Origin: Ensifer adhaerens
GTDB taxonomy: Bacteria > Pseudomonadota > Alphaproteobacteria > Rhizobiales > Rhizobiaceae
Reading direction: 5' to 3'
Length of the DNA stretch: 64,000 nucleotides
Assembly (NCBI RefSeq): GCF_028993555.1
Contig: NZ_CP118610.1
Location: 2,542,001 to 2,606,000, forward strand
Shown piece by piece: positions 16,852 through 24,642 of this stretch (the stretch's first letter is position 1; each line of letters opens with the position of its first letter). Below the pieces are notes generated by a model. That model had not been told where the DNA came from. It saw nothing but the letters and a program-made list of their open reading frames with translations, and did not search any database. The position numbers were made by a program, and so were the translations under genes.

Positions 16852-18318
16852 CTATAAAGGCTTGTGCATTGTCATTCCGTTTGCGCCGAACAACCGGCTG
16901 TAAAACTCCACTGCATACCTGTCGGTCATTCCGGCGATGAAGTCACATATCGTCCGGTGGCGGTTCACGTCATCACCCTGTTGATAGACTTCGCGAAAAT
17001 CCTTCGGCAGTAGACGGTCCCCACCGTCAGCCTTGATCGCATCGAAAATCTTGATGATAATATCTTTTCCTCGAAACTCTACGACTTGCAGCGCAGGATC
17101 CCGAATAACGGCTTCGTATGTAATGTTCTTCAGGACTTCGACTATAATGAAAGTCTCATACTCTAATCGCACATTGCTAAGTTGAGGATACTTTTCGTTA
17201 GGGATTACTTCAATTCCGTTTAGGAACATCTGTATCAACGAGGAAGTGAGTGCGGTGCGATGATAGCCGTTTTCTGCCATCAACTGTGATCGCTGCTGAG
17301 CATCAACCGCAAAGTACATTTTCTTTGCTTCTGGCTCAATGTCTCTATCTTTCAACAAGCGGCGGTCATCGGTACTGAAAGCGAAAACCTCAAAGAATAC
17401 ATAGTGCAATATTTGATGCACATCGCTTTGCGTTATCGACCCATCAGTCTCAGGGTACTGTTTCTTAATTCTAGAGTTGATGGTATTGACAACAGCCTCA
17501 TATATCTTCGGATTTAGGGCAAACAGATCGAGAGGCCTCAGAAAGCCGCTCTTAAATACATCCTCAAGATCATATGTAGAGTACGCGATATCATCCGCGA
17601 TATCCATAATTGTGCATTCGACGGTCTTGAATTTACCTTCGAAATCGTCGCCTACAACCGCCCTTTTTATATCTTCAACTATTAGGGCGTCACTCTTATA
17701 GTATCCCTTGACGACTTTATGCGGACCACTGGCCCGATCGTTCGCCCGTTCAGGGATGATCGAATCGTATTTAAGAATAGAAGCGAGGCTGCGGTACGAC
17801 AGATCGAGCCCAGCGCGATCATCAGCGCCATCCTGCCCGAACGGACTATAATCGCCCGCTGTGGTCAGCGTAGCCTTTTTCTCAAGCCGCGTCAGAATGC
17901 GAAGCGTTTGAGCGTTGCCTTCAAAACCGCCATGATTTTTCATGCATTGGTCGAGAGCCTCTTCACCGTTGTGCCCAAACGGCGGATGGCCCAGATCGTG
18001 GGCCATGCCGGCAAACTCTACCAAGTCTGGTTGAATATTTCGGCCAGGCTCTTTGAAGAACTCATTTTCGTGATTCAGCCTGATGGCAATAGACTTTGCA
18101 ATCTGCGCGACCTCCAAAGAGTGCGTCAAGCGATTGCGAAAGAAGTCGCCTTCGTGGCCAGGGAAAACCTGCGTTTTTCCTTGGAGGCGCCTGAAACTCG
18201 CGCTGTGAATTAGCCGAGCGTAGTCTCGACGCCAAGCGGTTCGGAATGTCTCTGAGCCACCGGCCTTTTCGAGGCCCGCAACGCGCCCCTCATCTTCAAG
18301 GGAATACAAAGGGCGCAT
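16852..18318 (-). CDS. dgt: dGTPase-like HD phosphohydrolase
   Basis: A 488-residue HD-superfamily enzyme. Metal ligands are visible in RLTHSLEV (H66), MAHDLGHPPFGHNGE (H107, D108) and DIADDIAYSTYDLED (about residues 236-250). This is the dNTP triphosphohydrolase family, which hydrolyses dGTP to deoxyguanosine and triphosphate. It is the leftmost prophage gene and lies outside the replication module, so it looks like a passenger. Bacterial dGTPases have been shown to protect against phages by draining nucleotides, hence a superinfection role is plausible (inference). A small gene 19 bp upstream is probably in the same operon. Confidence 0.9.
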   Translation of the reverse strand: MRPLYSLEDEGRVAGLEKAGGSETFRTAWRRDYARLIHSASFRRLQGKTQVFPGHEGDFFRNRLTHSLEVAQIAKSIAIRLNHENEFFKEPGRNIQPDLVEFAGMAHDLGHPPFGHNGEEALDQCMKNHGGFEGNAQTLRILTRLEKKATLTTAGDYSPFGQDGADDRAGLDLSYRSLASILKYDSIIPERANDRASGPHKVVKGYYKSDALIVEDIKRAVVGDDFEGKFKTVECTIMDIADDIAYSTYDLEDVFKSGFLRPLDLFALNPKIYEAVVNTINSRIKKQYPETDGSITQSDVHQILHYVFFEVFAFSTDDRRLLKDRDIEPEAKKMYFAVDAQQRSQLMAENGYHRTALTSSLIQMFLNGIEVIPNEKYPQLSNVRLEYETFIIVEVLKNITYEAVIRDPALQVVEFRGKDIIIKIFDAIKADGGDRLLPKDFREVYQQGDDVNRHRTICDFIAGMTDRYAVEFYSRLFGANGMTMHKPL

Positions 18319-18337
18319 TGTCTACTCTGCTCTACAA

Positions 18338-18532
18338 TTACTTATGCTTGGATGTTACGAACATACCGGCTTCGGCAGCCTTGTCCTTAATGATTGTCCA
18401 CCGCCCGGATGAAGCATTCTCGGCGGCATCCTTCAATGTGCGCAGTTCACGCATTACGGTACGGTAGATAGGATTGTTGTCGGTTTCAGTGGCTATTTCG
18501 CCCTTCGACCGTGACGCGGCTTGCTTCGTCAT
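18338..18532 (-). CDS. Small hypothetical protein upstream of dgt
   Basis: A 64-residue basic, soluble protein starting MTKQAASRSKGE, with a central helical region (YRTVMRELRTLKDAAEN). GGGAG at 8-10 bp upstream is a good ribosome site. It lies 19 bp before the dGTPase gene on the same strand. I recognise no family. It might regulate or bind the dGTPase. Confidence 0.65.
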   Translation of the reverse strand: MTKQAASRSKGEIATETDNNPIYRTVMRELRTLKDAAENASSGRWTIIKDKAAEAGMFVTSKHK

Positions 18533-18888
18533 GAATCAATCTCCCTTCCCTGACGTTCCAACGCTAGGCTACACTCCTGGCCATTGGAAGCACTTTTCAC
18601 TTACCTCGGCAGTTTGATCGCGCGTCGTGTAAATCGCGTTAACTACGTACGCACAATGCCCGACGCGTAATCAGGTTCCGACTAGTGGCCACAACGCGAT
18701 ACTCCGGAGCGCAAACGCACGTCAAGCGGCGCATTGCACGACAAATCGTCGCTGACGCAATCGACAGATGCTGGAACTCCTTCCGCCGCCGCAGCATCTA
18801 TTCGATGAACATAGCGCGTGGACCATGTTGACGCGCGCGTGTTACGCACTAAAGATGCACCCGAGGATAGTGGCACAGGTGGGGCATT
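18533..18888. other. Divergent intergenic region
   Basis: About 355 bp between two divergent passenger operons (small gene/dgt leftward, protease rightward). It presumably holds both promoters. I see no RNA gene; a short leftward frame (18682-18876) lacks coding character. Confidence 0.4.
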
Positions 18889-19890
18889 TTGATAGACGTA
18901 GTTGAGGCCGAGTTCGAGCGGTCGATAAAGGCTGTTGCCGAAACATATGATGCGGACATTTATCTTTATTCAGGCACCATAGATCACGCGGGATTTGGCA
19001 AAGTTGTAGAGGCTTTCGCACCCGGTGGGCGTACGAACGCATTGCTCATCTTGACCACGAATGGGGGGCTTGCCAACTCCGCCTATAAGATCTCGCGGTT
19101 CTTTCAATGCCAATATGAGCGCTTCATTATCTTCATTCCGAGTGTGTGCAAGAGTGCTGGAACTCTCCTCGCGATCGGAGGACATCAACTGCTGATGAGC
19201 ACTTTTTCCGAGCTGGGCCCGCTTGACGTCCAATTGTACGAGCGTGACGAGATTAGCGCGCGAAAATCGGGCCTACTTAGCCACTCGGCTTTCGAAGCGC
19301 TGAAGTCGGAGACATTCGCTCTCTACGAACACTTTCTGCTCTCGATTAAGCAACGGAGTTCAGACAATATCAGCTTTCCGATCGCATCGGAGGTTGCCGG
19401 AGAGATGGCGTCAAAGGTCATGACACCCATTTTCGCCCAGATATCGCCATCGATACTCGGCAGTGACTATCGAGACCTGCAGGTCGCGATAGAATACGGC
19501 GACCGCCTCGCTTGGCATAGCGAAAACATTTCTCCTGTTGCGGTTCGGTTCTTAACGGAACAATATCCATCGCACGACTTTATTATAGACAAGCAGGAAG
19601 CCGAGAAATTATTCGATGAGGTCGACGGCCCGAGCCCTGAATTATGGACGCTGATTAAGCACCTGAAGGATTTCGTGTTCACCCCGCACGAACCAACTAT
19701 TGTCATTAATCTTAACTCGTTTCTGGAGGTCGAGGAAGATGAGCAGCCAACTGACGAAAATGTCGCATCCTCAGCGGAAGAGGTCGACGGAGCCGGAATG
19801 GATGGTAGCGAAAACCCAGATCGCCCTAGGTCTAATAGAACGCGCAAGCAAAGACGTGGCCCTTCAGAACCTGATACGCCCGAGGAGTAG
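18889..19890 (+). CDS. Serine dehydrogenase-type (SDH/S49-like) ClpP-fold protease
   Basis: A 333-residue protein. TTNGGLANSAYKISRFF (about residues 56-72), IPSVCKSAGTLLAIG with candidate nucleophile S89, and MSTFSELGPLDVQ (103-115) are the signature of the SDH proteinase family, a ClpP/crotonase-fold serine peptidase related to SppA. It lacks a signal peptide. The C-terminal 60 residues are acidic then basic and disordered-looking. The start is a TTG preceded by AGGTGGGG; no better codon is available. It is separate from the capsid protease of this phage, so it is an additional passenger. Target unknown. Confidence 0.8.
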   Translation: MIDVVEAEFERSIKAVAETYDADIYLYSGTIDHAGFGKVVEAFAPGGRTNALLILTTNGGLANSAYKISRFFQCQYERFIIFIPSVCKSAGTLLAIGGHQLLMSTFSELGPLDVQLYERDEISARKSGLLSHSAFEALKSETFALYEHFLLSIKQRSSDNISFPIASEVAGEMASKVMTPIFAQISPSILGSDYRDLQVAIEYGDRLAWHSENISPVAVRFLTEQYPSHDFIIDKQEAEKLFDEVDGPSPELWTLIKHLKDFVFTPHEPTIVINLNSFLEVEEDEQPTDENVASSAEEVDGAGMDGSENPDRPRSNRTRKQRRGPSEPDTPEE

Positions 19891-19942
19891 TGCCGAGCAC
19901 TTTCGACATCACGAAAGCCTCTACGGGCTGGTCAAACACTGA
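19739..19942 (+). CDS. Small gene overlapping the protease 3' end in another frame
   Basis: A 67-residue frame begins at an ATG preceded by GGAGGT at 8 bp spacing and ends 7 bp before a strong terminator. It overlaps the last 152 bp of the protease gene. The C-terminal half (MVAKTQIALGLIERASKDV, then HHESLYGLVKH) looks like real helical protein, whereas the overlapped protease tail is low-complexity. I infer a genuine overlapping gene, possibly a partner of the protease. Confidence 0.55.
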   Translation: MSSQLTKMSHPQRKRSTEPEWMVAKTQIALGLIERASKDVALQNLIRPRSSAEHFRHHESLYGLVKH

Positions 19943-19949
19943 ACATGAA

Positions 19950-19972
19950 AACCCCGCCTCGGCGGGGTTTTT
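19950..19972 (+). terminator. Intrinsic terminator of the protease operon
   Basis: Stem AACCCCGCC / GGCGGGGTT with a 2-nt loop as written (tighter loop by fewer pairs) followed by TTTG. It lies 7 bp after the overlapping small gene. Confidence 0.85.
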
Positions 19973-19995
19973 GTTCGTGCAATTTGTTGCACCGG

Positions 19996-21000
19996 TCACC
20001 GTTCCGCCGAGGCAGCGGACCCGATATCCTTCATCTCGTAAACTTCAGTTGGCCCCTCCATCTCCCTCACACCCTTGAACGAAGGGTGTCGAAGCTTTCC
20101 ATCTTGTGTCCAGGCGCGATACTCGATGTCGGCCACCAGCAGCGGCCGCACGAAGACAGCGCCCTTTCGCTTCAGGGCAACAGGCGGCCGATCGACCGGG
20201 ATCGCGTTTAGCAGCTCGCGGAGTATCGTCGATTCCTGATTACTCCAACCTGTGCCGCACCCTCCGACATAGGCGAGATCATCGCCCCTCCTCGCTGCGA
20301 GCAGCAGACGACCGATTGCCCCTGGCACCGTCGACGGCTCGTATCCTACGATCACAAAACTGTCGCGCCGCGCGCATTTGATCTTGAGCCATTCCGGCCG
20401 ACGCTCCGATCGGTATGGCGCGTCCCGCCGTTTGGCGATGATGCCTTCAAGCCCGTGTTCGCACGCGACCCGGAAGAATTCGGCGCCGTCGGCGTGCATT
20501 TCCTCGGAGAACCGTATCGCGCCAGTCCTGCCGGCGACGATCGGCTCGAGCAAACGTCGGCGCTCCGCCAGCGGCAGTGACCGCAAGTCGTGGCCGTCCA
20601 GGTAGAGGAGATCGAAGGCATAGAAAATGATCTCGCTCGATTCATGCAGGCTCGGCTTCTTGCCGACCGCACGCTGCAGCAGCTCGAAATCCGATCGGCC
20701 ATGGTCATCGAGAACGACCGCCTCGCCGTCGATGATCATGGAGGAATGGCCAAGTTGGCGCGCCTCTTCGACGATCGGGCCGAACTTCTTCGTCCAGTCA
20801 TAACCGCCGCGCGTGATCGCCCTCACCTCTCCCGACTCGACATGGACGGCGAGCCGGTAACCATCCCACTTCACCTCAAAGGCCCACTCCGGTCCTTTCG
20901 GCGGCTTGTCAACGAGGGTCGCGACGCATGGCTCGACGCGCCGCGGCATCGGATCTGCCGGCGGAGCTGGTGGCGGCTTCTGCTTCGCTGTTCTGGCCAT
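19996..21000 (-). CDS. ATP-dependent DNA ligase, LigD ligase-domain type
   Basis: A 334-residue stand-alone ligase. The nucleotidyl lysine is K44 in KWDGYR; further motifs are IIDGEAV, FYAFDLLYLDG, EGIIAKR and EWLKIKC, followed by an OB-fold domain. This is the ligase domain found in LigD of bacterial end joining, here without polymerase or nuclease domains, and no Ku gene is in the window. The gene is transcribed away from a shared region with a LexA box, so damage control is likely. It may seal phage DNA or repair breaks after induction. Confidence 0.88.
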   Translation of the reverse strand: MARTAKQKPPPAPPADPMPRRVEPCVATLVDKPPKGPEWAFEVKWDGYRLAVHVESGEVRAITRGGYDWTKKFGPIVEEARQLGHSSMIIDGEAVVLDDHGRSDFELLQRAVGKKPSLHESSEIIFYAFDLLYLDGHDLRSLPLAERRRLLEPIVAGRTGAIRFSEEMHADGAEFFRVACEHGLEGIIAKRRDAPYRSERRPEWLKIKCARRDSFVIVGYEPSTVPGAIGRLLLAARRGDDLAYVGGCGTGWSNQESTILRELLNAIPVDRPPVALKRKGAVFVRPLLVADIEYRAWTQDGKLRHPSFKGVREMEGPTEVYEMKDIGSAASAER

Positions 21001-21036
21001 GCAGCCATTAACGCACAGTTCCGCGAAATCGTCTCA

Positions 21037-21070
21037 TTGACTCTCGCGATCACGAGAACATAGTAAGAAC
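21037..21070. promoter_or_regulatory. LexA (SOS) box with overlapping promoter
   Basis: GAAC-N7-GAAC at 21056-21070 matches the alphaproteobacterial LexA site (GTTC-N7-GTTC on the other strand). It overlaps the -10 of a rightward promoter, TTGACT (21037-21042) - N16 - CATAGT (21059-21064). It lies between the ligase gene (leftward) and small zinc-ribbon genes (rightward). Confidence 0.75.
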
Positions 21071-21090
21071 ATTCAAATGAGGTACCGAAC

Positions 21091-21261
21091 ATGAGTGACG
21101 AAGGCGGCCCAACAAAAAAGACCGAAAGTGGCCCTGTTACGCACCTCTGCGAACTTCCAGGCTGCAAGAAGTGGGGCGGCTTCGGCTTCGCAAACGGTAG
21201 AGCGGCGCCAAACTGGTACTGCTTTGAGCACAAGCCGGAATGGAAGAAGGCCAATGCCTAG
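21091..21261 (+). CDS. Small zinc-binding protein (56 aa)
   Basis: The ATG at 21091 follows ATGAGG. The protein has two putative metal pairs, CELPGC (C-x4-C) and CFEH (C-x2-H), around a glycine/aromatic-rich middle. It overlaps the next gene by 8 bp. It is the first gene behind the LexA-controlled promoter. I do not recognise a named family. Confidence 0.65.
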   Translation: MSDEGGPTKKTESGPVTHLCELPGCKKWGGFGFANGRAAPNWYCFEHKPEWKKANA

Positions 21262-21622
21262 AGGCGACGCCTGGTGGCTGTCCGAACTCGTCTTCAAGGT
21301 GCAGATCGAGTGCGAATGTGGGCTCAAGAAGCAGTACGACGCTAAAGCCCTCCTCGACCGGATCGGCGATGAGCGCATGCCCAGCCTACTCCCCCGGCTC
21401 GCGCGCGCAAACGGATGCACGAAGACGGAAAATCAGATCCGCGAGCGTTGCAAGCTTCATTACACCCACGCGCTCCCCGAGGAACAACCGCCCTCCCGAC
21501 GGCTCCGGCCGGCAATAGCGCGGCGCCGGCCGGGAAACCCGAGGAAATCACCTTCGCCAATCTGCCGGAGTGGTATGACCTATTCTGCCACTGCAAGCGC
21601 TGCGGGCGCGTGCGCCGGATAG
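21254..21622 (+). CDS. Zinc-ribbon-like protein, C-terminus uncertain
   Basis: From the ATG at 21254 the first 75 or so residues look real: VQIECECGLKKQYDAKALL and then a C-rich segment (NGCTK, RERCKLHY). After about residue 80 the translation becomes arginine/proline-rich and is antagonised by a better frame. Its fold resembles that of the next frame, so this may be the first half of a duplicated-domain protein split by a frameshift near 21480. Confidence 0.5.
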   Translation: MPRGDAWWLSELVFKVQIECECGLKKQYDAKALLDRIGDERMPSLLPRLARANGCTKTENQIRERCKLHYTHALPEEQPPSRRLRPAIARRRPGNPRKSPSPICRSGMTYSATASAAGACAG

Positions 21623-21750
21623 ACCGGAATGACCTCGCGCGCCGGTTCGGCAAGGCTCAGTCGATCATGGCTCTGGAGCGACGCATGCGGTGCACGACGT
21701 GCCGAAACAGCGACGGCAATACGATCAAGGTTGGGAAGCTGAAGCGCTAG
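21415..21750 (+). CDS. Zinc-ribbon protein, second half
   Basis: A frame of 111 codons; the part from about residue 45 on is convincing: LPEWYDLFCHCKRCGRV, then RNDLARRFG, then RMRCTTCRNSDG, a C-x-C-x2-C ... C-x2-C ribbon. The N-terminal part overlaps the previous frame and has poor coding character, and only the ATG at 21415 is available. Either a long overlap or a +/-1 shift joining both frames explains this. Confidence 0.5.
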   Translation: MHEDGKSDPRALQASLHPRAPRGTTALPTAPAGNSAAPAGKPEEITFANLPEWYDLFCHCKRCGRVRRIDRNDLARRFGKAQSIMALERRMRCTTCRNSDGNTIKVGKLKR

Positions 21751-21985
21751 TGTTCAGCGATGAAACAAACGCGCTGGAACCAGTTGCCGCTACGACCGTT
21801 TACAGGAACGGCGCCCCGAGTGTCCCCTTCCCCCTACTTCGGGCCCTGTATATCAGCACACTCTCTCTTGGCCCCTTAGTCGCATTCGGGGCCATTTTTC
21901 TGAGCGAGCTGCAGCCGCAATCGAGTACTCACTCAAGGAACCACATCCCGCTCAACGAGTTTGAACTTCACAAGGAGTTCCGACG
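21751..21985. other. Short gap without a clear gene
   Basis: About 235 bp. A rightward open frame (21690-21989) runs through it with a hydrophobic stretch but overlaps the zinc-ribbon gene and lacks a good start. No RNA gene seen. Confidence 0.3.
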
Positions 21986-22255
21986 ATGATTTTAATTCCG
22001 CCCAAGTTTGACTGCCGAGGAGGCGAAGGCTCTGACGCCTCAGGGCTGATCGCTTCCATCAGGTATGCGTTGGCTGCCGAGGCGCCGTTCGATACGCGAG
22101 GACTCTGCTTGAGGTCGCTTGGAACCATCGTGGTTATCGAAGGCCAAGTTACGGAGCCCGATGGCGACGACTTCGTTCGGCGGGTGGCTGAGGACATCGC
22201 CGGGGCAGATCGGGTCGTCGTGCGAGTTGGTTGCCCGCGGCCCTCTCAGTCGTAA
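21986..22255 (+). CDS. BON-like domain protein (89 aa)
   Basis: AAGGAG lies 8 bp upstream of the ATG. The middle and C-terminus (RSLGTIVVIEGQV, then FVRRVAEDIAGADRVVVRV) follow the alpha/beta pattern of BON domains, which bind membranes or partner proteins. There is no signal peptide. Part of the small-gene strip near attL. Confidence 0.6.
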   Translation: MILIPPKFDCRGGEGSDASGLIASIRYALAAEAPFDTRGLCLRSLGTIVVIEGQVTEPDGDDFVRRVAEDIAGADRVVVRVGCPRPSQS

Positions 22256-22385
22256 TTTCCGAACCGCTGCGGAACCTTTCCGCCTGATTTGCGTTCCAAT
22301 TGTCTTGATCCCACAACCCCCGCTCGGGATCAATGCTTGCAGACGTCACTCTCCATCCCCAGAGTGAGATCCAAGAGTAGCCTCT

Positions 22386-22422
22386 GGCCTCGTCAAGCCC
22401 CCTCGACGAGGCCTTCATTTTT
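22386..22422 (+). terminator. Intrinsic terminator (+)
   Basis: Stem GGCCTCGTC / GACGAGGCC, 10-nt loop, then TTCATTTTT. It ends the rightward small-gene transcript after the BON-like gene. Confidence 0.8.
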
Positions 22423-22431
22423 GCTCGACTC

Positions 22432-22468
22432 GAAATAAAGGAGCCTCCTCCGGGGTGGCGGAGGCTCC
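22432..22468 (-). terminator. Intrinsic terminator (-)
   Basis: Read leftward, stem GGAGCCTCC / GGAGGCTCC followed by TTTATTT. It implies a leftward transcript from the gene-poor region to its right. Confidence 0.65.
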
Positions 22469-22914
22469 CTGGGGCTGTGCGCGACTACAAGCAATATATG
22501 CAGCCGCCCCTCATATGCTACGCCTCAGCGTTAACACCACAACTCATCCATTCTGGGTAAAAAGACAACTCCGACAGTGCGGAGGAACTACGCAACGCCC
22601 TCGGTAGGCCCCATCTAGCGGGGACACTGATGGCAGGTGGGGCCCAGAGGCGCCTTGATCGGGTCGATGATCAAGAGCATATTTAAAACTTGGGTCAGCG
22701 AAAAAGGTTCCTCCATCGGACCTCAGTCCCACAGAGACCTCGCATAGGTCTTAGTTTCGTTGTCGCGCGTCCTCCCAGCGTTAGTTTTCTTCTCAGCCCA
22801 CGGCAGCACAGCCCTTAACTGCTTGGGCGGGCAACGACGCCGGAGCACGCGCCTTTCAGTTCAGCCAATGGACCGAACTCTGGTGCCGTTGTTCAATTGG
22901 AGGAGGAATTGCGA
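22469..22914. other. Gene-poor stretch
   Basis: About 445 bp with no convincing protein gene. A leftward frame (22544-22732, 62 codons) reads into the - strand terminator, so a leftward small RNA or short gene is possible. Confidence 0.35.
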
Positions 22915-23097
22915 ATGTACGAGCGATACACTTACGACGCGCCGGAGCGCAAGTTTACGACGGGCTTGCCAGTCGGCGTGATGCTTCTCTCGATGGTGGT
23001 GATCGCTGCTTACCTACTGTTCGGAGGCGCTTCAATCGACAGCAAGCAGACAACCTCCGTCGTCCTTCCCAAGTCCGCCGCGGACACCTCGCGATAG
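22915..23097 (+). CDS. Small single-pass membrane protein (60 aa)
   Basis: GGAGGAGGA lies upstream of the ATG at 22915. One membrane helix (LPVGVMLLSMVVIAAYLLFG, about residues 17-36) is followed by a short polar tail. An N-terminal segment rich in tyrosine and charge would be cytoplasmic. Family unknown; a lysogenic membrane protein. Confidence 0.6.
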   Translation: MYERYTYDAPERKFTTGLPVGVMLLSMVVIAAYLLFGGASIDSKQTTSVVLPKSAADTSR

Positions 23098-23160
23098 CCC
23101 AATGCCGATCGACACGGCTCTGGCCTCACAACGCCAGCACCTATTTTTTGAGAGTTGTCT

Positions 23161-23240
23161 CGGACTTAGGTCTGATACTTCCCCCCGCAAAGGTCCTAAT
23201 CCGTTGTCGAGCCCAAACTCCTCTGCCATTGCTGGTTGAG
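23161..23240. repeat. Dispersed element, copy B
   Basis: Similar to 12441-12517 with the shared uninterrupted block CGCAAAGGTCC and flanking GACTTAGGTCTG and GGTTGAG. This copy is inside the prophage, 28 bp before a small gene. Confidence 0.5.
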
Positions 23241-23267
23241 TAATCAACCGGCACGCGATGACAGTAG

Positions 23268-23504
23268 ATGACGTCTAATGAAATCCCGGATTTCGTGAAT
23301 GAGTTGATCGCGGCTGGGTGCGAGATCACGGCCATTGGCCAGAAGATGTACGTGATAAGCGAGCCGAAGGCTTCCGCAACCGAAGAGGTTCGTCGGATAA
23401 CAGAAAAATACGGCGACCGAGACCCAATCAGGCTGGAGATTGTGAACTACCTCTGGTCGATCGGCCGATACGTGGAGCTGGCGTCCGAATGCCCGCGGCA
23501 CTGA
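23268..23504 (+). CDS. Small hypothetical protein (78 aa)
   Basis: A soluble acidic protein starting MTSNEIPDFVNELIAAG, with a well-formed alpha/beta pattern through EEVRRITEKYGDRDPIRLE. The ribosome site is weak. It follows copy B of the dispersed element. Not recognised. Confidence 0.5.
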   Translation: MTSNEIPDFVNELIAAGCEITAIGQKMYVISEPKASATEEVRRITEKYGDRDPIRLEIVNYLWSIGRYVELASECPRH

Positions 23505-23645
23505 TGGCGGGGCTGGTTCGTGCGACTCCCTGGCGTTGCATTCTGGCCACATTGGCGCATACTTTCTTTATCGCCGGGCTGTTGATCAGGGCCCCGGCGG
23601 CTGGAAGATAATCCGCGCTTTCGCCCCAGTATAGGAGGTCGCGCG

Positions 23646-24143
23646 ATGTCTTCCACGACCAGGCAAATGGCGCTTCTCCCTCATGAAATGAATGAGATCG
23701 ATCAGATCTTTCAAGACGTCCTGCGCGAACGCGGGCTGTCGCGCGATTGCGAGACGGCAGAAGCTATCGCAAGACGGATTCTCAATTGTTATCAAAAAGG
23801 CATCCGTGAGAGTGCCGCCGTGAAATGCGAAATTGGCCTTGAAAGGCGCGCGCAAGCGAACGCGGGCATGGTCGACCAAGTCAATCCGGAGGTTTCCATG
23901 CAGGAGATTGCTGCCGGACCAACCGTCCAGATCAGCCCCGACGAACTCGATATGCTTCAACGGACATTCGACCGAGTGTGCATCTGGTGCAGCATTCCAC
24001 GCTATGGCAAACGCGCCGAACGGTTGGCGTGGCATATTACCGATCAGTTCCGCAAAGGAATGACCGACGAGGCTGCCCTGTTCGATAGCGCCATGTGGTT
24101 AGAGAGGATTTCTGACAGCGCTCGCAATCGGCCGGACGCATAA
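23646..24143 (+). CDS. Hypothetical protein with internal duplication (165 aa)
   Basis: AGGAGG precedes the ATG. Residues 13-58 (HEMNEIDQIFQDV ... YQKGIRESAAV) and 97-145 (DELDMLQRTFDRV ... FRKGMTDEAAL) are two copies of the same helical unit, joined by a linker. Each copy ends with a KG-x-x-[ED]-x-A-A pattern. The function is unknown; a duplicated helical unit suggests a scaffold or DNA-/protein-binding role. Confidence 0.65.
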   Translation: MSSTTRQMALLPHEMNEIDQIFQDVLRERGLSRDCETAEAIARRILNCYQKGIRESAAVKCEIGLERRAQANAGMVDQVNPEVSMQEIAAGPTVQISPDELDMLQRTFDRVCIWCSIPRYGKRAERLAWHITDQFRKGMTDEAALFDSAMWLERISDSARNRPDA

Positions 24144-24285
24144 GGCATGCTCCTACAGTCACTCGGCGGAACGTTTTTGGCGCCCATACGTTCCCGTATT
24201 GCCAGCGATTACTCCCGCTGCGCAACGAGGCCGGGCTCCAAGTACCTTAAGTCCCTATCTTGGAGCCCGTTGCACCACATCCTGT

Positions 24286-24320
24286 TAGGCCCCACATGAC
24301 GTCGGGGCCTATTTTCTTTC
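24286..24320 (+). terminator. Intrinsic terminator between convergent blocks
   Basis: Stem TAGGCCCC / GGGGCCTA, 10-nt loop, then TTTTCTTTC on the + strand. It separates the rightward passenger genes from the leftward late genes, whose last stop codon lies inside it. Confidence 0.75.
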
Positions 24321-24641
24321 TTCGAGCACCTTTGCCCCAAACCATCGCATGAAGAGCACTTCGGATCCGCGAGGCCCGAGGTAGGCGAGTGCGGCGATCA
24401 TTCCCGTCGCCATCGGTTGGCCCAGAGCAAGCCAAGTCGCCAGCCCTTCGCCGATGAAGGCCATGCCGACAGCGATCGGCATCTCCCACAGCAGTTCCTT
24501 GCCAAAAAACTTGCGTCGCATCTTTCGCACCTCGTTTGTGTGCCACATGAGGCGACCGGAGAAGACCGCGATAAGGGTGGTCGCCGCGCCGCCGAACCAG
24601 GCATTGAGCAGCTCGATAAGAGACGTGTACTTTTCCTGCAT
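24309..24641 (-). CDS. Phage holin (LydA-like)
   Basis: A 110-residue membrane protein from the ATG at 24641, which lies 1 bp after the o-spanin stop. It has about three hydrophobic segments (around residues 12-27, 51-66, 70-90) and a charged C-terminus LEERK. Size, order and context match phage holins of the LydA / holin_3 type. It makes the membrane lesion that releases the endolysin. Confidence 0.75.
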   Translation of the reverse strand: MQEKYTSLIELLNAWFGGAATTLIAVFSGRLMWHTNEVRKMRRKFFGKELLWEMPIAVGMAFIGEGLATWLALGQPMATGMIAALAYLGPRGSEVLFMRWFGAKVLEERK

Positions 24642-24642
24642 G

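Noticed and set aside
18889..19890. Taking the ClpP-fold protease near attL as the capsid protease
   Set aside because: The capsid protease is at 41263-42171 in its expected place; the protein at 18889 belongs to the SDH-type group and is far from the head genes.
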